From NCBI RefSeq assembly GCF_017794765.1, contig NZ_CP051236.1, forward strand, positions 1,175,307 to 1,239,306: 64,000 nt of DNA, given 5' to 3'. A model generated the notes under the pieces. The model had not been told where the DNA came from. It made no database searches and saw nothing but the letters and a program-made list of their open reading frames with translations. Numbering within the stretch: position 1 is the stretch's first letter; each line of letters starts with the position of its first letter. Made by a program: the position numbers and the translations under genes. Source of the stretch: Nitratireductor sp. (lineage in GTDB: Bacteria > Pseudomonadota > Alphaproteobacteria > Rhizobiales > Rhizobiaceae). Shown one piece after another: positions 42,399 to 51,591 of this stretch.

Positions 42399-43835
42399 AT
42401 GGTGGTGAAGCTAATCCGCGCGGGCCATATCATCGCGTTTCAAAACGGCACTCACACTCATCTTCGCGATGGGGTGATCGTGGTTGAGGACGACCGCATC
42501 GCATATGTGGGAAAGACGTTTGACGGTGAGGCGGATGAGGTGATCGACGCTTCTGACAAGATCGTCACGCCGGGCTTCATAAACACCCATGTTCACATGA
42601 GTGAATCGCCGCTCGATCGTTCTTTCGTGGAAGATCGGGGGCCGCGCAATTTCTATCTTTCGGGCTTGTTTGAGTTCCTCACCGCGCGCGACGGAGCGAT
42701 CACCGATCAGGCGCGCAGGGCTTCGATTGCGATGTCAGTGCCGGAGATGATCCGTACCGGCACCACCACTGTCGTCGAGATGGGAAGCCATGGCGATTAC
42801 GTTGCCGAGCAGTGCGAGAAGGTGGGGCTGCGGGCCTATATCGGAGAGATGTATCGATCCGGTCGCTGGTACACCGACGACGGCCGCAGCGTGAAATATG
42901 AGTGGTGGGAGGATGACGGCCGTGAACGTATGGACCATGCGGTCAACTTCATTGAGCAGCTCGAGGGCCGTGCCAATGGGTTGCTCAAGGGATTTCTTAC
43001 GCCCGCGCAGGTGGATACGTGTTCGGCAGCGCTTCTTAAGCGTACGGCCGAGATAGGGCGGGAGATGAAAGTACCGGTCGCCCTGCACGTCTCCCAGTCC
43101 GTTCCCGAATTTCAGGAGATGGTCCGCCGCAACGGATGTTCTCCAGTGGAATGGCTGCATGAACTGGGTTTCCTCGGCGATAACGTGCTGCTTGGGCACG
43201 TCATCATGCCGTCAGGGTCAAGCTGGGTGAACTACCACGGAAACGACCTGGAAATCCTCTCGGACACCGGCACGAACGTGGCGCACAACGTTTGGGTGTT
43301 TGCGCGGCGCGGCATCGCGATGGAGAGCTACGCGCGTTATCTGGAAAAGGGAATCAACATGGTTCTCGGTACAGATACCTGTCCTCAAAGCATGATCGAG
43401 GCGCTTCGCTGGACTGCGGTGATAAGCAAGATCCAGGACCGGCGGACCGAGGTGGCTACGGCAGCGGATGTTTTCAATTCCGCAACGCTGGCGGGCGCGA
43501 AATCGCTGGGCCGGGACGATCTCGGACGGATCGCCAGGGGAGCAAAGGCAGACCTGCTTTTCTGGGAGGGGCAGGGGCTGTTCATGACCCCGCTTCGCGA
43601 CCCCATCCGCAACATTGTCTACTCGGCGACGCCGGAAGACCTGCACTCCACAATGATCGATGGGCGGATGGTTATGGAGAACCGGGTGATCCCCGGCGTC
43701 GATTTGGACAAGCTCTCCACGGATCTTCAGCTCGGAGCCGAGCATATGTGGGAACACATGCATGTGACCGACTGGGGCAAGCGCAACATCGAGCAGCTTT
43801 CCCCGTCGAGCTATCCCGAGTTTCGTGCGCAATAA
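42399..43835 (+). CDS. Amidohydrolase family protein (TrzA/AtzA/SsnA-like)
   Basis: A 478-residue metal-dependent hydrolase of the cytosine deaminase-like group. The metal-site HxH is visible as NTHVHMSES near residue 66, with further ligands LHVSQS, GHVIMPSG and the catalytic Asp in LGTDTCPQSM. The N-terminal beta-sandwich part reads VVEDDRIAYVGKTFDGEADEVIDA, and the C-terminal part GRIARGAKADLLFWEG, as in family members. The group removes amino, chloro or amide groups from rings, guanidines or related compounds. It heads the dpp-type operon, so it likely processes the imported compound. The ATG at 42399 follows AAGGAG. Confidence 0.9.
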   Translation: MVVKLIRAGHIIAFQNGTHTHLRDGVIVVEDDRIAYVGKTFDGEADEVIDASDKIVTPGFINTHVHMSESPLDRSFVEDRGPRNFYLSGLFEFLTARDGAITDQARRASIAMSVPEMIRTGTTTVVEMGSHGDYVAEQCEKVGLRAYIGEMYRSGRWYTDDGRSVKYEWWEDDGRERMDHAVNFIEQLEGRANGLLKGFLTPAQVDTCSAALLKRTAEIGREMKVPVALHVSQSVPEFQEMVRRNGCSPVEWLHELGFLGDNVLLGHVIMPSGSSWVNYHGNDLEILSDTGTNVAHNVWVFARRGIAMESYARYLEKGINMVLGTDTCPQSMIEALRWTAVISKIQDRRTEVATAADVFNSATLAGAKSLGRDDLGRIARGAKADLLFWEGQGLFMTPLRDPIRNIVYSATPEDLHSTMIDGRMVMENRVIPGVDLDKLSTDLQLGAEHMWEHMHVTDWGKRNIEQLSPSSYPEFRAQ

Positions 43836-43906
43836 GCGTTTCGATACTGAGCAGCCCCGTTTGGAGCTGCTCTCATAACAAACATAAATCAAAAAGGGGA
43901 ATTTCC

Positions 43907-45472
43907 ATGAAACACCGTAGCCTTGCATTGGCTTTGATGGCGGCTGTCCTGAGCGGGCCTGCCTCTGCCGAGACACTGAAGATCGTAATGGAAAGCCGGC
44001 TTGGCAATCTCGATCCGATCCTTTCCGCATCCCATCAAACCCGCGAGCACGGATATCTCATCTACGACACGCTATTCGCGGAGGATGCACAGGGTCAGGC
44101 GCAGCCGCAGATGATCGATGAGTATTCGGTCTCAGAAGACGGCAAAACATATCGTTTCAAGCTCCGCGAGGGGCTGGCCTTTCACGACGGAGCACCAGTA
44201 ACGGCGAAAGATGCGGTGGCATCGATCAAGCGCTGGGGACAGCGTGATCGGATGGGGCTTGCCATCATGAAAGCAACAGACAGCCTTGAGGCGGAAGACG
44301 ACAACACCTTCGTTCTTAAACTGAATACACCTCTGGGCGTGGTGATCGACGCCTTTGCAAAGCCAAGCGGCGTGCCCCTGTTCATCATGCCGGAAGCTGC
44401 CGCTGCAACGCCGATCACGGAAGCCATCACCAATTACGTCGGCTCAGGCCCCTTCAAGTTCGTTGAAGGGGAGTATTCTCCGGGTGTGAAGAGCATCTAC
44501 GTGAAGAATGAGAACTACAAGCCACGCAGCGAGGAGCCCAGCGGCATGGCCGGTGGAAAGGTCGCGAAAGTCGATCGGATCGAGCGTATTGAGATTGCAG
44601 ATCCGCTGACTGCCGTCAATTCGCTCACTGAAGGCGAAATCGACTTCATGCAGAATGTCCCCCTTGATCTTGCCCCCCTCGTGGAAGGCAATGAGGCGAT
44701 CACAACCGCTCATCTGGACAAGGCGGGTTATCAATACGGCTATCGGTTGAATTTCCTCCATCCGCCCTTCGACAACAAGCTGATCCGGCAAGCGGCACTG
44801 TATGCGGTCGGTCAGAAAGAGATACTCCAGGCCCAGTTCGGCGACGCCGATAATTATCAGGCTTGCGGTGCAATCTTTGGCTGCGGAACGACTTATGAAT
44901 CCGATGTGATGGCGGATATCGCGATCGAAGCCCAGCCTGAAAAGGCCAAGGCCCTGCTGGCGGAAGCTGGCTACAAAGGCGAAACCGTTCTTTTGCTTCA
45001 TGTCACCGATAACCCGGCCATGGCGGCTGTCGGACCGGTCATGGCTCAGCAGCTGCGTGCTGCCGGGTTCAATGTGGAAATGCAGGCGATGGACTTCATG
45101 ACAATGTTGTCCCGCAGGGCATCACAGGAGGCCGTCGAAAAGGGCGGATGGAGCATTTTCATCACCTCCTGGCAGGTGCCGGAGGTTTCCGATCCCGTCC
45201 GGTCGTACATGATAGTTTCGGAAGGCACGAAGGGCTATGCCGGCTGGGGAGACGTCCCTGCCATCGATCAGAATATCCAGGCATTTCTGGCCGAGACCGA
45301 TGTCGCCAAGCGGAAGGAGATCGCTGCTGAAATTCAGAAAGTCGTCTATGAGGAAGGGATCTACGCCCCGCTCGGACAAAGCAGCCGCCTGAATGCATGG
45401 ACCAATGGGGTTGACGGTCTCATTCCAAACGGGCCGACCGTCTTCTGGAACGTAACCAAGTCGGCAGAATAA
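43907..45472 (+). CDS. Dipeptide/oligopeptide-type ABC substrate-binding protein
   Basis: A 521-residue family 5 binding protein with a signal peptide (MKHRSLALALMAAVLSG, cleavage after ASA). It contains LRYDTLFAEDAQGQ-like and YRFKLREGLAFHDGAPVTAKD segments and the late VRSYMIVSEGTKGYAGWG, both typical of DppA/OppA-type proteins. The ligand may be a peptide, opine or other amino-compound. An AAGGGG site stands before the ATG. The stop shares a base with the next permease start, so translation is coupled. Confidence 0.93.
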   Translation: MKHRSLALALMAAVLSGPASAETLKIVMESRLGNLDPILSASHQTREHGYLIYDTLFAEDAQGQAQPQMIDEYSVSEDGKTYRFKLREGLAFHDGAPVTAKDAVASIKRWGQRDRMGLAIMKATDSLEAEDDNTFVLKLNTPLGVVIDAFAKPSGVPLFIMPEAAAATPITEAITNYVGSGPFKFVEGEYSPGVKSIYVKNENYKPRSEEPSGMAGGKVAKVDRIERIEIADPLTAVNSLTEGEIDFMQNVPLDLAPLVEGNEAITTAHLDKAGYQYGYRLNFLHPPFDNKLIRQAALYAVGQKEILQAQFGDADNYQACGAIFGCGTTYESDVMADIAIEAQPEKAKALLAEAGYKGETVLLLHVTDNPAMAAVGPVMAQQLRAAGFNVEMQAMDFMTMLSRRASQEAVEKGGWSIFITSWQVPEVSDPVRSYMIVSEGTKGYAGWGDVPAIDQNIQAFLAETDVAKRKEIAAEIQKVVYEEGIYAPLGQSSRLNAWTNGVDGLIPNGPTVFWNVTKSAE

Positions 45473-46413
45473 TGATCTTCTACATACTGAGGAGAATCGT
45501 TGCGACCATTCCTGTCATGGGGGTGGTCGCCCTTCTGGTTTTCAGCTTGCTGTATTTGGCTCCGGGAGACCCGGCGGTGATCATCGCCGGTGAATCCGCA
45601 AGCACCGAACAGCTTGAAAAGATGCGAAAGGACATGGGCCTGGATCAACCTTTGCCCGTGCAGTTTGCCAAATGGATCGGGAAGGTTGCCACGGGGGATC
45701 TGGGCACTTCTCTTCACTCGGGGAAAAAAGTTTCGGAGATGATCGGTGCGCGCGTTGGACCGACACTCTCCTTGGCGACCGTGACCATTCTCCTGTCGCT
45801 GATACTTGCGATTCCGATGGGGATTCTCGCGGCCTGGGCGCGGGGTAGGTGGCTGGACAGATCACTGATGAGTATCGCTGTACTAGGGTTCTCCACCCCG
45901 GTCTTCGTCGTCGGCTACGTGCTGATCTTCCTTTTCTCGGTGAAAGCGGGTTGGTTCCCGGTGCAGGGGTTCACGCCGATCAGTGAAAACCCGTTGCGTT
46001 TTCTGCGAACGGTCACGTTGCCAGCGTTCACGCTGTCTCTGGCGTACGTGGCTCTCGTCTCCCGTATCACGCGTTCGAGCCTGCTTGAGATGCTCGGAGA
46101 GGATTTTATCAGAACAGCGAGAGCCAAGGGGGCTTCGGAAAGGCGGGTCCTCTTGCGGCACGCACTGCGTAATGCCGCCGTGCCCATTTTGACGGTGGCA
46201 GGTTCCGCCGCGGCGTTTCTGATCGGCGGGGTCGTCGTCACGGAGAGCGTTTTCAATCTGCCGGGCATGGGACGCCTGGTCGTGGAATCCGTTCTTGCAC
46301 GCGATTATCCCTTGATCCAGGGACTGATCCTGCTCCTGTCGCTGGTCTATATCGGCATCAATCTCCTCACCGATATTCTCTATTCGGTTTTCGATCCACG
46401 TATCCGGTATTGA
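45472..46413 (+). CDS. ABC transporter permease (DppB family)
   Basis: A 313-residue membrane protein with six helices, the DppB-type first permease. The N-terminal helix and the LAPGDPAVIIAGESASTEQLE loop are typical. The EAA-type loop is seen as DFIRTARAKGASERRVLLRHALRN, here near residue 205, which contacts the ATPase. The start codon overlaps the binding-protein stop by one base. It forms the channel with the DppC-type permease encoded next. Confidence 0.95.
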   Translation: MIFYILRRIVATIPVMGVVALLVFSLLYLAPGDPAVIIAGESASTEQLEKMRKDMGLDQPLPVQFAKWIGKVATGDLGTSLHSGKKVSEMIGARVGPTLSLATVTILLSLILAIPMGILAAWARGRWLDRSLMSIAVLGFSTPVFVVGYVLIFLFSVKAGWFPVQGFTPISENPLRFLRTVTLPAFTLSLAYVALVSRITRSSLLEMLGEDFIRTARAKGASERRVLLRHALRNAAVPILTVAGSAAAFLIGGVVVTESVFNLPGMGRLVVESVLARDYPLIQGLILLLSLVYIGINLLTDILYSVFDPRIRY

Positions 46414-46432
46414 GATACGACGGGGGAACCCA

Positions 46433-47314
46433 ATGAACAAATCTTCTCATTCACCAAGCGTTGAAAGCGATGAGCTTCTCGCTATCCGGATGCGGCGCAT
46501 TGCGCTGTTCCTGCATGACAACATATTCGCAATCACCACTCTGGTTTTGGTGGTTCTCGCAGGTCTACTGGCACCGCTACTGACCTCGGCGGATCCGGAC
46601 TTCATCAACCCCGGCATGAAGCTCAAGCCGCCTTCTGCAGAGGCCTTCTTTGGAACCGACCTTCTCGGGCGAGACGTGTTTGCCCGTGTTCTCTACGGCA
46701 CCCGTGCGTCGCTGTTGGTGGGGCTCTTTGTGGCTCTCGTTGCGCTTGTAGTCGGTCTCCTGATCGGCCTCGTTAGTGGGTATTTCCGGTCTCTGGATGG
46801 TGTCATCATGCGTGTCATGGATGGCATTATGGCGATACCGGCCATCATTCTGGCAGTCGCTCTCGTTGCCATCATGGGAGCCAATTTCATCACCGTCGTC
46901 ACCGCGATCGTGGTGCCGGAGGTCCCCCGCGTCGCGCGTCTTGTACGTTCGGTGGTTCTATCTCTGCGAAGCGAGCCTTATGTCGAGGCGGCAGTATCGC
47001 TCGCCACTCCGACCTGGCGCATCCTCTTGCGCCACATGCTGCCCAATACACTGGCACCGCTGATTGTTCAGGGCAGCTTCATCGTCGCTTCGGCGATCCT
47101 CACGGAATCGGCCTTGAGCTTTCTGGGGGTGGGCCTCCCGCCTGAAATTCCCACATGGGGAAATATCATGGCGGAAGGGCGCAGGTTCTTCCAGCTCCTG
47201 CCCGGCCTTGTTTTTTTCCCCGGTCTGTTCCTGTCACTGACGGTCCTTGCGATCAATCTGCTGGGCGACGGGCTGCGGGACCGTTTCGATCCCAAATTAA
47301 TAAAGCGAGCATGA
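46433..47314 (+). CDS. ABC transporter permease (DppC family)
   Basis: A 293-residue second permease. The amino end has the OppC_N helix, then FFGTDLLGRDVFARVLYGTR, SLLVGLFVALVALVVGLLIG, and the EAA loop EPYVEAAVSLATPTWRILLRH. Near the end GLPPEIPTWGNIMAEGRRFF and GDGLRDRFDPK are family hallmarks. GGGGAA stands before the ATG, and its stop overlaps the start of the ATPase gene by four bases. It partners the DppB-type permease. Confidence 0.95.
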   Translation: MNKSSHSPSVESDELLAIRMRRIALFLHDNIFAITTLVLVVLAGLLAPLLTSADPDFINPGMKLKPPSAEAFFGTDLLGRDVFARVLYGTRASLLVGLFVALVALVVGLLIGLVSGYFRSLDGVIMRVMDGIMAIPAIILAVALVAIMGANFITVVTAIVVPEVPRVARLVRSVVLSLRSEPYVEAAVSLATPTWRILLRHMLPNTLAPLIVQGSFIVASAILTESALSFLGVGLPPEIPTWGNIMAEGRRFFQLLPGLVFFPGLFLSLTVLAINLLGDGLRDRFDPKLIKRA

Positions 47315-48963
47315 TGATGACGAATGAAGCAAACCAGCGAGAAGTCGTCCTCCAGGTCGATGGCCTGACAGTGTCGCTGCACTCGGGGCGTGAGATTGTT
47401 TCGGATATCAGCTTCAACGTACGGGCGGGTGAAACGCTTTGCATCGTCGGCGAGAGCGGATCGGGCAAATCGGTAACGAGTTTTGCGGTCATGCAGCTTC
47501 TGGATTCGGCCGCTCTGCGCCCCACGGCCGGCTCCATACGGCTTGAAGGTGTGGATTTGCTGAAAGCCAGCTCTCAGGAATTGCGGCAGCTCCGAGCGGC
47601 CCGGATGTCGATGATATTCCAGGAGCCGATGACTGCGCTCAACCCGGTGGAACGCATCGGCAAGCAGGTCATGGAGGTTCTGGAAATTCACCGGGAGGGC
47701 GATCATGCAGGCCGGCGCGCGCGTGTCCTGGAGATGTTTCAGATGGTGAAGCTTCCCGATCCCGAGCGGGTCTTCAATGCTTACCCTCATGAACTTTCAG
47801 GCGGGCAACGTCAGCGTGTCGTGATCGCCATGGCGCTGATCCTGCGTCCGCGCCTGTTGATCGCCGATGAGCCGACAACGGCTCTCGATGTGACCACCCA
47901 GGCCCAAATTCTGGGGCTCATTTCCGAGTTGCAGAAAGAGATGGGAACGGCGGTGTTGTTTATCACCCATGATTTTGGGGTTGTGCATGACATTGCAGAT
48001 CGAATTCTCGTGATGAATAAGGGACGGGTCGTCGAAGAAGGCAAGAGTACGGACATCCTGACCTCTCCCACAGCTGATTATACACGCAGGCTGATCTGCG
48101 CTGTTCCCAGCCTCGTTCCGGTGCCCAGCCGTGAACTGTCGGGGGAGGGCGTCCTCGAAGTGAAGGGCATGGCAAAACGATATGTCATGGGCAGTTTCCC
48201 GCGAAAACGATATTTCGACGCGCTGCATCCCACAGATCTGCTTCTGCGCGAGGGGGAGATTCTCGGGGTTGTTGGAGAAAGCGGCTCGGGAAAGACGACC
48301 CTCGCGCGCTGTATTGCCAGACTCGTGCCGGCGAGTGAGGGCGTGGTTCGGCTGAAGGGCGCGAGCATCGACGACCTGTCTTCGGCGGACAAGCGCCGTA
48401 GCAGGAAGCATGTTCAGATCGTCTTTCAGGACCCGTATCGTTCGATGAACTCGCGCTTGAAGCTGCGCGACATCATCGCTGAAGGAATGGTGAACTTCGG
48501 CTACGCTCCTGCAGAAATCGAAAGACGCTGTAATGAACTCATCCAGGCCGTCGGGTTGCAGCCATCCATGCTGGATCGATATCCGCATCAGCTTTCGGGT
48601 GGTCAAAGACAACGTATTTGTATCGCAAGAGCATTGGCGCTGGAGCCATCTGTCCTCATTTGCGACGAGGCCGTTTCTGCATTGGACGTTTCCGTACAGG
48701 AACAGGTGATCGAGCTGTTGCTCGACCTTCGGGACAGACTCGGGGTGGCCATCCTGTTCATCACCCATGATCTGAGGGTGGCAGCGCAATTGTGCGACAA
48801 CGTGATTGTCATGCGTAACGGCCGTGTTGTTGAAGCCGGCAGTGCCGCAGACATACTGACGAATCCGCGGGACGAGTATACGCGCTTTCTCATCGACGCG
48901 GTTCCTGCGCGTGAATGGAATTTTCGGGAACGCGTTTCGGGGACTGTTGCAGCAAGTCAATGA
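47311..48963 (+). CDS. ABC transporter ATPase with two fused nucleotide-binding domains (DppD-DppF)
   Basis: A 550-residue protein with two complete ABC ATPase domains. The first (about 10-260) has Walker A GESGSGKS, signature LSGGQRQRV and Walker B LLIADEPTTALD. The second (about 280-535) has GESGSGKT, LSGGQRQRICIARAL and VLICDEAVSALD, where the last Asp/Glu pattern is DEA in place of the usual DEP. OppD/F-type ends (YTRRLICAVPS, YTRFLIDAVP) close each half. The protein energises import through the two permeases. Three ATG codons stand in a row; the first overlaps the dppC stop. Confidence 0.94.
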   Translation: MMMTNEANQREVVLQVDGLTVSLHSGREIVSDISFNVRAGETLCIVGESGSGKSVTSFAVMQLLDSAALRPTAGSIRLEGVDLLKASSQELRQLRAARMSMIFQEPMTALNPVERIGKQVMEVLEIHREGDHAGRRARVLEMFQMVKLPDPERVFNAYPHELSGGQRQRVVIAMALILRPRLLIADEPTTALDVTTQAQILGLISELQKEMGTAVLFITHDFGVVHDIADRILVMNKGRVVEEGKSTDILTSPTADYTRRLICAVPSLVPVPSRELSGEGVLEVKGMAKRYVMGSFPRKRYFDALHPTDLLLREGEILGVVGESGSGKTTLARCIARLVPASEGVVRLKGASIDDLSSADKRRSRKHVQIVFQDPYRSMNSRLKLRDIIAEGMVNFGYAPAEIERRCNELIQAVGLQPSMLDRYPHQLSGGQRQRICIARALALEPSVLICDEAVSALDVSVQEQVIELLLDLRDRLGVAILFITHDLRVAAQLCDNVIVMRNGRVVEAGSAADILTNPRDEYTRFLIDAVPAREWNFRERVSGTVAASQ

Positions 48964-49001
48964 GCCCCGCTAGAGGGCGGACAGCCCCGGATGTCGAGAA
49001 A

Positions 49002-49020
49002 GTGCAGAGGTTTTCTGCAC
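49002..49020 (+). terminator. Hairpin after the dpp operon
   Basis: GTGCAGA and TCTGCAC form a 7-base perfect stem with a 5-base loop, 40 bases after the ATPase stop. It lacks a strong T tract and may be a weak terminator. Confidence 0.4.
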
Positions 49021-49239
49021 CTGGGCCTGCTTCCTGTCCTTGAACGACAGCCGGCTATCGGCCCCTGTCCGGGACGCTGGCTCGCATACTCCAATTGTCG
49101 TCAAGCTGCATCGATCTGCGTGATGTCCTGAGCATTTTTAATTCGGGCAGAAACACGTGGTGCCCGCATCTACGCCGGAAAATGAAGAACCTTAAGGAAG
49201 TGCCGATTGTGCGAAGATTCCAGCCGTAACAGGGCCTCC

Positions 49240-50556
49240 ATGGCATTTCTCGATGAACCCACTTCTAAAAGGGACGTTGTCAGCCGCAGTGCCTGGCTTG
49301 CCATCGTTGTCATGGCCCTTGGTGCTTCCTGTTTTGTAACCTCGGAACTTCTGCCGGCAAGCCTGCTCAGTCCGATCGCCGAGGGACTAAGCGTATCGGA
49401 AGGGGTCGCTGGGCAAGCGATTTCGGTCACTGCGTTCTTTGCGGTTCTTGGAAGCCTGTTTGCCTCCACCTTTACGGGGATGCTTGACCGCCGCCTCGTT
49501 GTGATCATCTGCATTTGGCTTGTGATTCTGGGAGCTGTGTCAGTGGCGCTCGCTCCGAATTACTATACCATGCTGGCGGGACGGGCATTGTTCGGATTGG
49601 CGTTGGGGGTTTTCTGGGCGACATCGGCTTCCATCGTGCTACGGCTCGCCAGGCCGCAGGATGTTCCTCTCGCATTTTCCCTGATGTTCGGCGCAATCCC
49701 GATCGCGATGACAGTAACCGTACCAATCGCAAGTGCATTGGCTGCATTGTGGGGTTGGCGTTCAGCGTTCCTCCTGATCGCCGGTCTAGGTACGATGTTC
49801 CTGCTGTTGCTGGCAGTTGTACTGCCTCCGCTGCCTGCGCATCGGCGCGCGAATATCATGGGGGTCCTGAGCGTGTCGAAACGGGAGGGTATTCCGGTTG
49901 CCATGCTCGCGATATTTCTAGTCTTCGCCGGAAAATTCTCGCTCTTCTCGTATGTGCGCCCTTTCCTGGAGGGCGAGTTCGGTCATCAAAGCAGTGCCAT
50001 CGTGACGATGCTGTTCGTTTTCGGCGTTGCAAACCTTGTCGGCACGTCCGTCTCTTCGTTCATGATCAGACACGACTTGATAGCCACCCTGTCTCTATCG
50101 TCGCTGGCGGTCTCATTGTCGGCAGTTGGCCTTATTCTGTTTTCCGGTAGCATCTGGAAGGTTGGGATGCTCATTGCCGTTTGGGGATTCTCCGTCGGCT
50201 GTATTCCACCGGCGTGGACCACATGGATCACACGCAGGCTCCAAGACGATGCCGAGAATGCGGGTTGCCTCCAGTTTTCAGTCATGCAGCTGGCAATTGC
50301 TGCGGGGGTAGTGTCAGGGGGAGTGGGAATTGAGCAATTCGGCCGGACAGGCCCCTACATTCTTGGGGCGGTCTTCCTGATATCCGCGGCCATTATAATC
50401 CGGTGGAAACTCTCTCGGGTCGAAATGCCCGTCAGTCTTGCTATCCCTCGTTCGCGTCGAACTGTTTGCGAACAGCGTGCGGACGGGCTGGGCGCAGAAG
50501 ACATGGGCGTAGAAGACATGGGGGCGGAAGAGATGGGGACAGAAGACATGGGCTAA
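49240..50556 (+). CDS. MFS transporter of the DHA1 (AraJ/efflux) type with repetitive acidic tail
   Basis: A 438-residue protein with twelve helices. Signature features are SRSAWLAIVVMALGASCFVTSE in helix one, the A motif-like GMLDRRLVVIICIWL between helices two and three, and GRALFGLALGVFWA. It resembles drug or sugar efflux pumps of the AraJ/YdhP group. The last 20 residues are four tandem GxE[DE]M units, from four 15-base repeats, giving an acidic cytoplasmic tail not found in the family. The ATG at 49240 is chosen; a TTG 11 codons earlier is possible. It may export a product of the preceding cluster. Confidence 0.9.
   Translation: MAFLDEPTSKRDVVSRSAWLAIVVMALGASCFVTSELLPASLLSPIAEGLSVSEGVAGQAISVTAFFAVLGSLFASTFTGMLDRRLVVIICIWLVILGAVSVALAPNYYTMLAGRALFGLALGVFWATSASIVLRLARPQDVPLAFSLMFGAIPIAMTVTVPIASALAALWGWRSAFLLIAGLGTMFLLLLAVVLPPLPAHRRANIMGVLSVSKREGIPVAMLAIFLVFAGKFSLFSYVRPFLEGEFGHQSSAIVTMLFVFGVANLVGTSVSSFMIRHDLIATLSLSSLAVSLSAVGLILFSGSIWKVGMLIAVWGFSVGCIPPAWTTWITRRLQDDAENAGCLQFSVMQLAIAAGVVSGGVGIEQFGRTGPYILGAVFLISAAIIIRWKLSRVEMPVSLAIPRSRRTVCEQRADGLGAEDMGVEDMGAEEMGTEDMG
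50491..50550 (+). repeat. Four tandem 15-base repeats at the 3' end of the MFS gene
   Basis: Units at 50491, 50506, 50521 and 50536 follow the pattern ggcgcagaagacatg and differ at a few bases, encoding GAEDM, GVEDM, GAEEM and GTEDM. A last GGC precedes the stop. In-frame slippage would change tail length without breaking the gene. Confidence 0.9.
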
Positions 50557-51086
50557 GTACAACGCTGTCCGCATTGAAAGCCGCCTGTTACTTCTTCCTC
50601 CGCCGTTCGTGTCACGCCGACCACGCGGGCATCAAGTGCCGTGCATGAGGTTTGAGAAACCGGTCGACAGCGCCTGCCACCGAATGAGCGGGCAGAAGCT
50701 CCTCGGGCTGGGCCGCGTGTGCGCGCGACGAAAAAGGTGTTGTGCCGTCGTTCCCTTGAAGAACAGCGTTGCGGCCGTTTCGTCGTCAATTGCGTCCGGT
50801 ACGCGAATAAGCCTGTCTTCTGCGTCGTCGTGAAGGCCGGAGCAGCTCCCGCCCCCGAATTCATATCAATGACCCGGGCGCCGATGCGCCGAATCCGCAT
50901 CCTGTTCCCCATTAAGCACACAGGCGCGTTGCCTCTCCATGCGCTGACGCTGTTAGCGGCGGCGCTCTGAGCCCTGTGTCTAATCGTCAGCGCCCGGTCA
51001 AACGCCATTACTAACGAAGCGCACGAACCTGCTGGCCGCTCATCTCAAAATCGAGAATCAACCCCAGCACCCTGTCACAAACCCGC
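50557..51086. other. Intergenic stretch between the MFS gene and tRNA-Gly
   Basis: About 530 bases with no supported gene. A minus-strand frame of 151 codons (50553-51008) is open but has no family signature and an atypical Arg/Thr composition. The right end belongs to the tRNA promoter. It may be scar sequence at the edge of the accessory segment. Confidence 0.4.
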
Positions 51087-51116
51087 TTGACGCCGGGCTT
51101 AAGGTCGCGGATTAAT
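51087..51116 (+). promoter_or_regulatory. Promoter of tRNA-Gly
   Basis: TTGACG at 51087-51092 and ATTAAT at 51111-51116 are 18 bases apart; GATTAA one base earlier would give 17. The start point would be a few bases before the mature tRNA. Confidence 0.6.
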
Positions 51117-51125
51117 GCGCGCTGC

Positions 51126-51199
51126 GCGGGTATGATGTAATGGTAGCCTGTCAGCTTCCCAAGCTGATCGCGCGGGTTCGATTCCCGCTACCCGCTCCA
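51126..51199 (+). tRNA. tRNA-Gly (anticodon CCC)
   Basis: A full cloverleaf: acceptor GCGGGTA with TACCCGC, D arm with TAATGGTAG, anticodon stem TCAGC/GCTGA around TTCCCAA (CCC at 51158-51160), T arm CGCGGGTTCGATTCCCGC, discriminator T and an encoded CCA. It decodes GGG. A decayed copy of its promoter and 5' half lies 12.26 kb upstream. Confidence 0.97.
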
Positions 51200-51305
51200 G
51201 CCTCCCGATTCGTGCCCGATCTATGGAAGTCTTTTCGCACCACCCGAGCTTGCGTGCCCGTCCGTGTATGCGTATCTCTTTGCGGTCAAGATCAAGGAGC
51301 TTCCG

Positions 51306-51569
51306 GTGTCGGCACTGACCAGATTCCTGGGCGACAGCCCGCTGCGCGTCATCATCAAACTGCTGATCGTTTCGCTTATCGTCGGTTTCGTGATGAGCGC
51401 CTTCAACTGGTCGCCATTCGACATCTTCTACGCTCTGCGCGACACGGTCGTTCATCTCTGGAACATGGGCTTTGATGCGCTGGGCCGGTTTGCGAGCTAC
51501 ATCCTGCTCGGGGCTGCCATAGTCGTGCCGGCCTTTCTGATCCTGCGCCTTTTGAATTATCGCCGCTAG
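51306..51569 (+). CDS. DUF6460-type small membrane protein
   Basis: An 87-residue protein with two helices (VIIKLLIVSLIVGFVMSAF and FASYILLGAAIVVPAFLILRLL). The sequence between them, NWSPFDIFYALRDTVVHLWNMGFDALG, is characteristic of a small alphaproteobacterial integrase-unrelated family known as DUF6460. Function is unknown. The GTG at 51306 has AAGGAG just upstream at good spacing. It follows the tRNA by about 100 bases and precedes the MATE gene by 22 bases, so both may share a transcript. Confidence 0.8.
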   Translation: MSALTRFLGDSPLRVIIKLLIVSLIVGFVMSAFNWSPFDIFYALRDTVVHLWNMGFDALGRFASYILLGAAIVVPAFLILRLLNYRR

Positions 51570-51591
51570 GAAGCCCTTTGGGGCGCATTCG

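Noticed and set aside
50553-51008. Minus-strand frame of 151 codons upstream of tRNA-Gly
   Set aside because: Arg/Thr/Ala-rich with no domain or signal; overlaps the end of the MFS gene and looks like chance.
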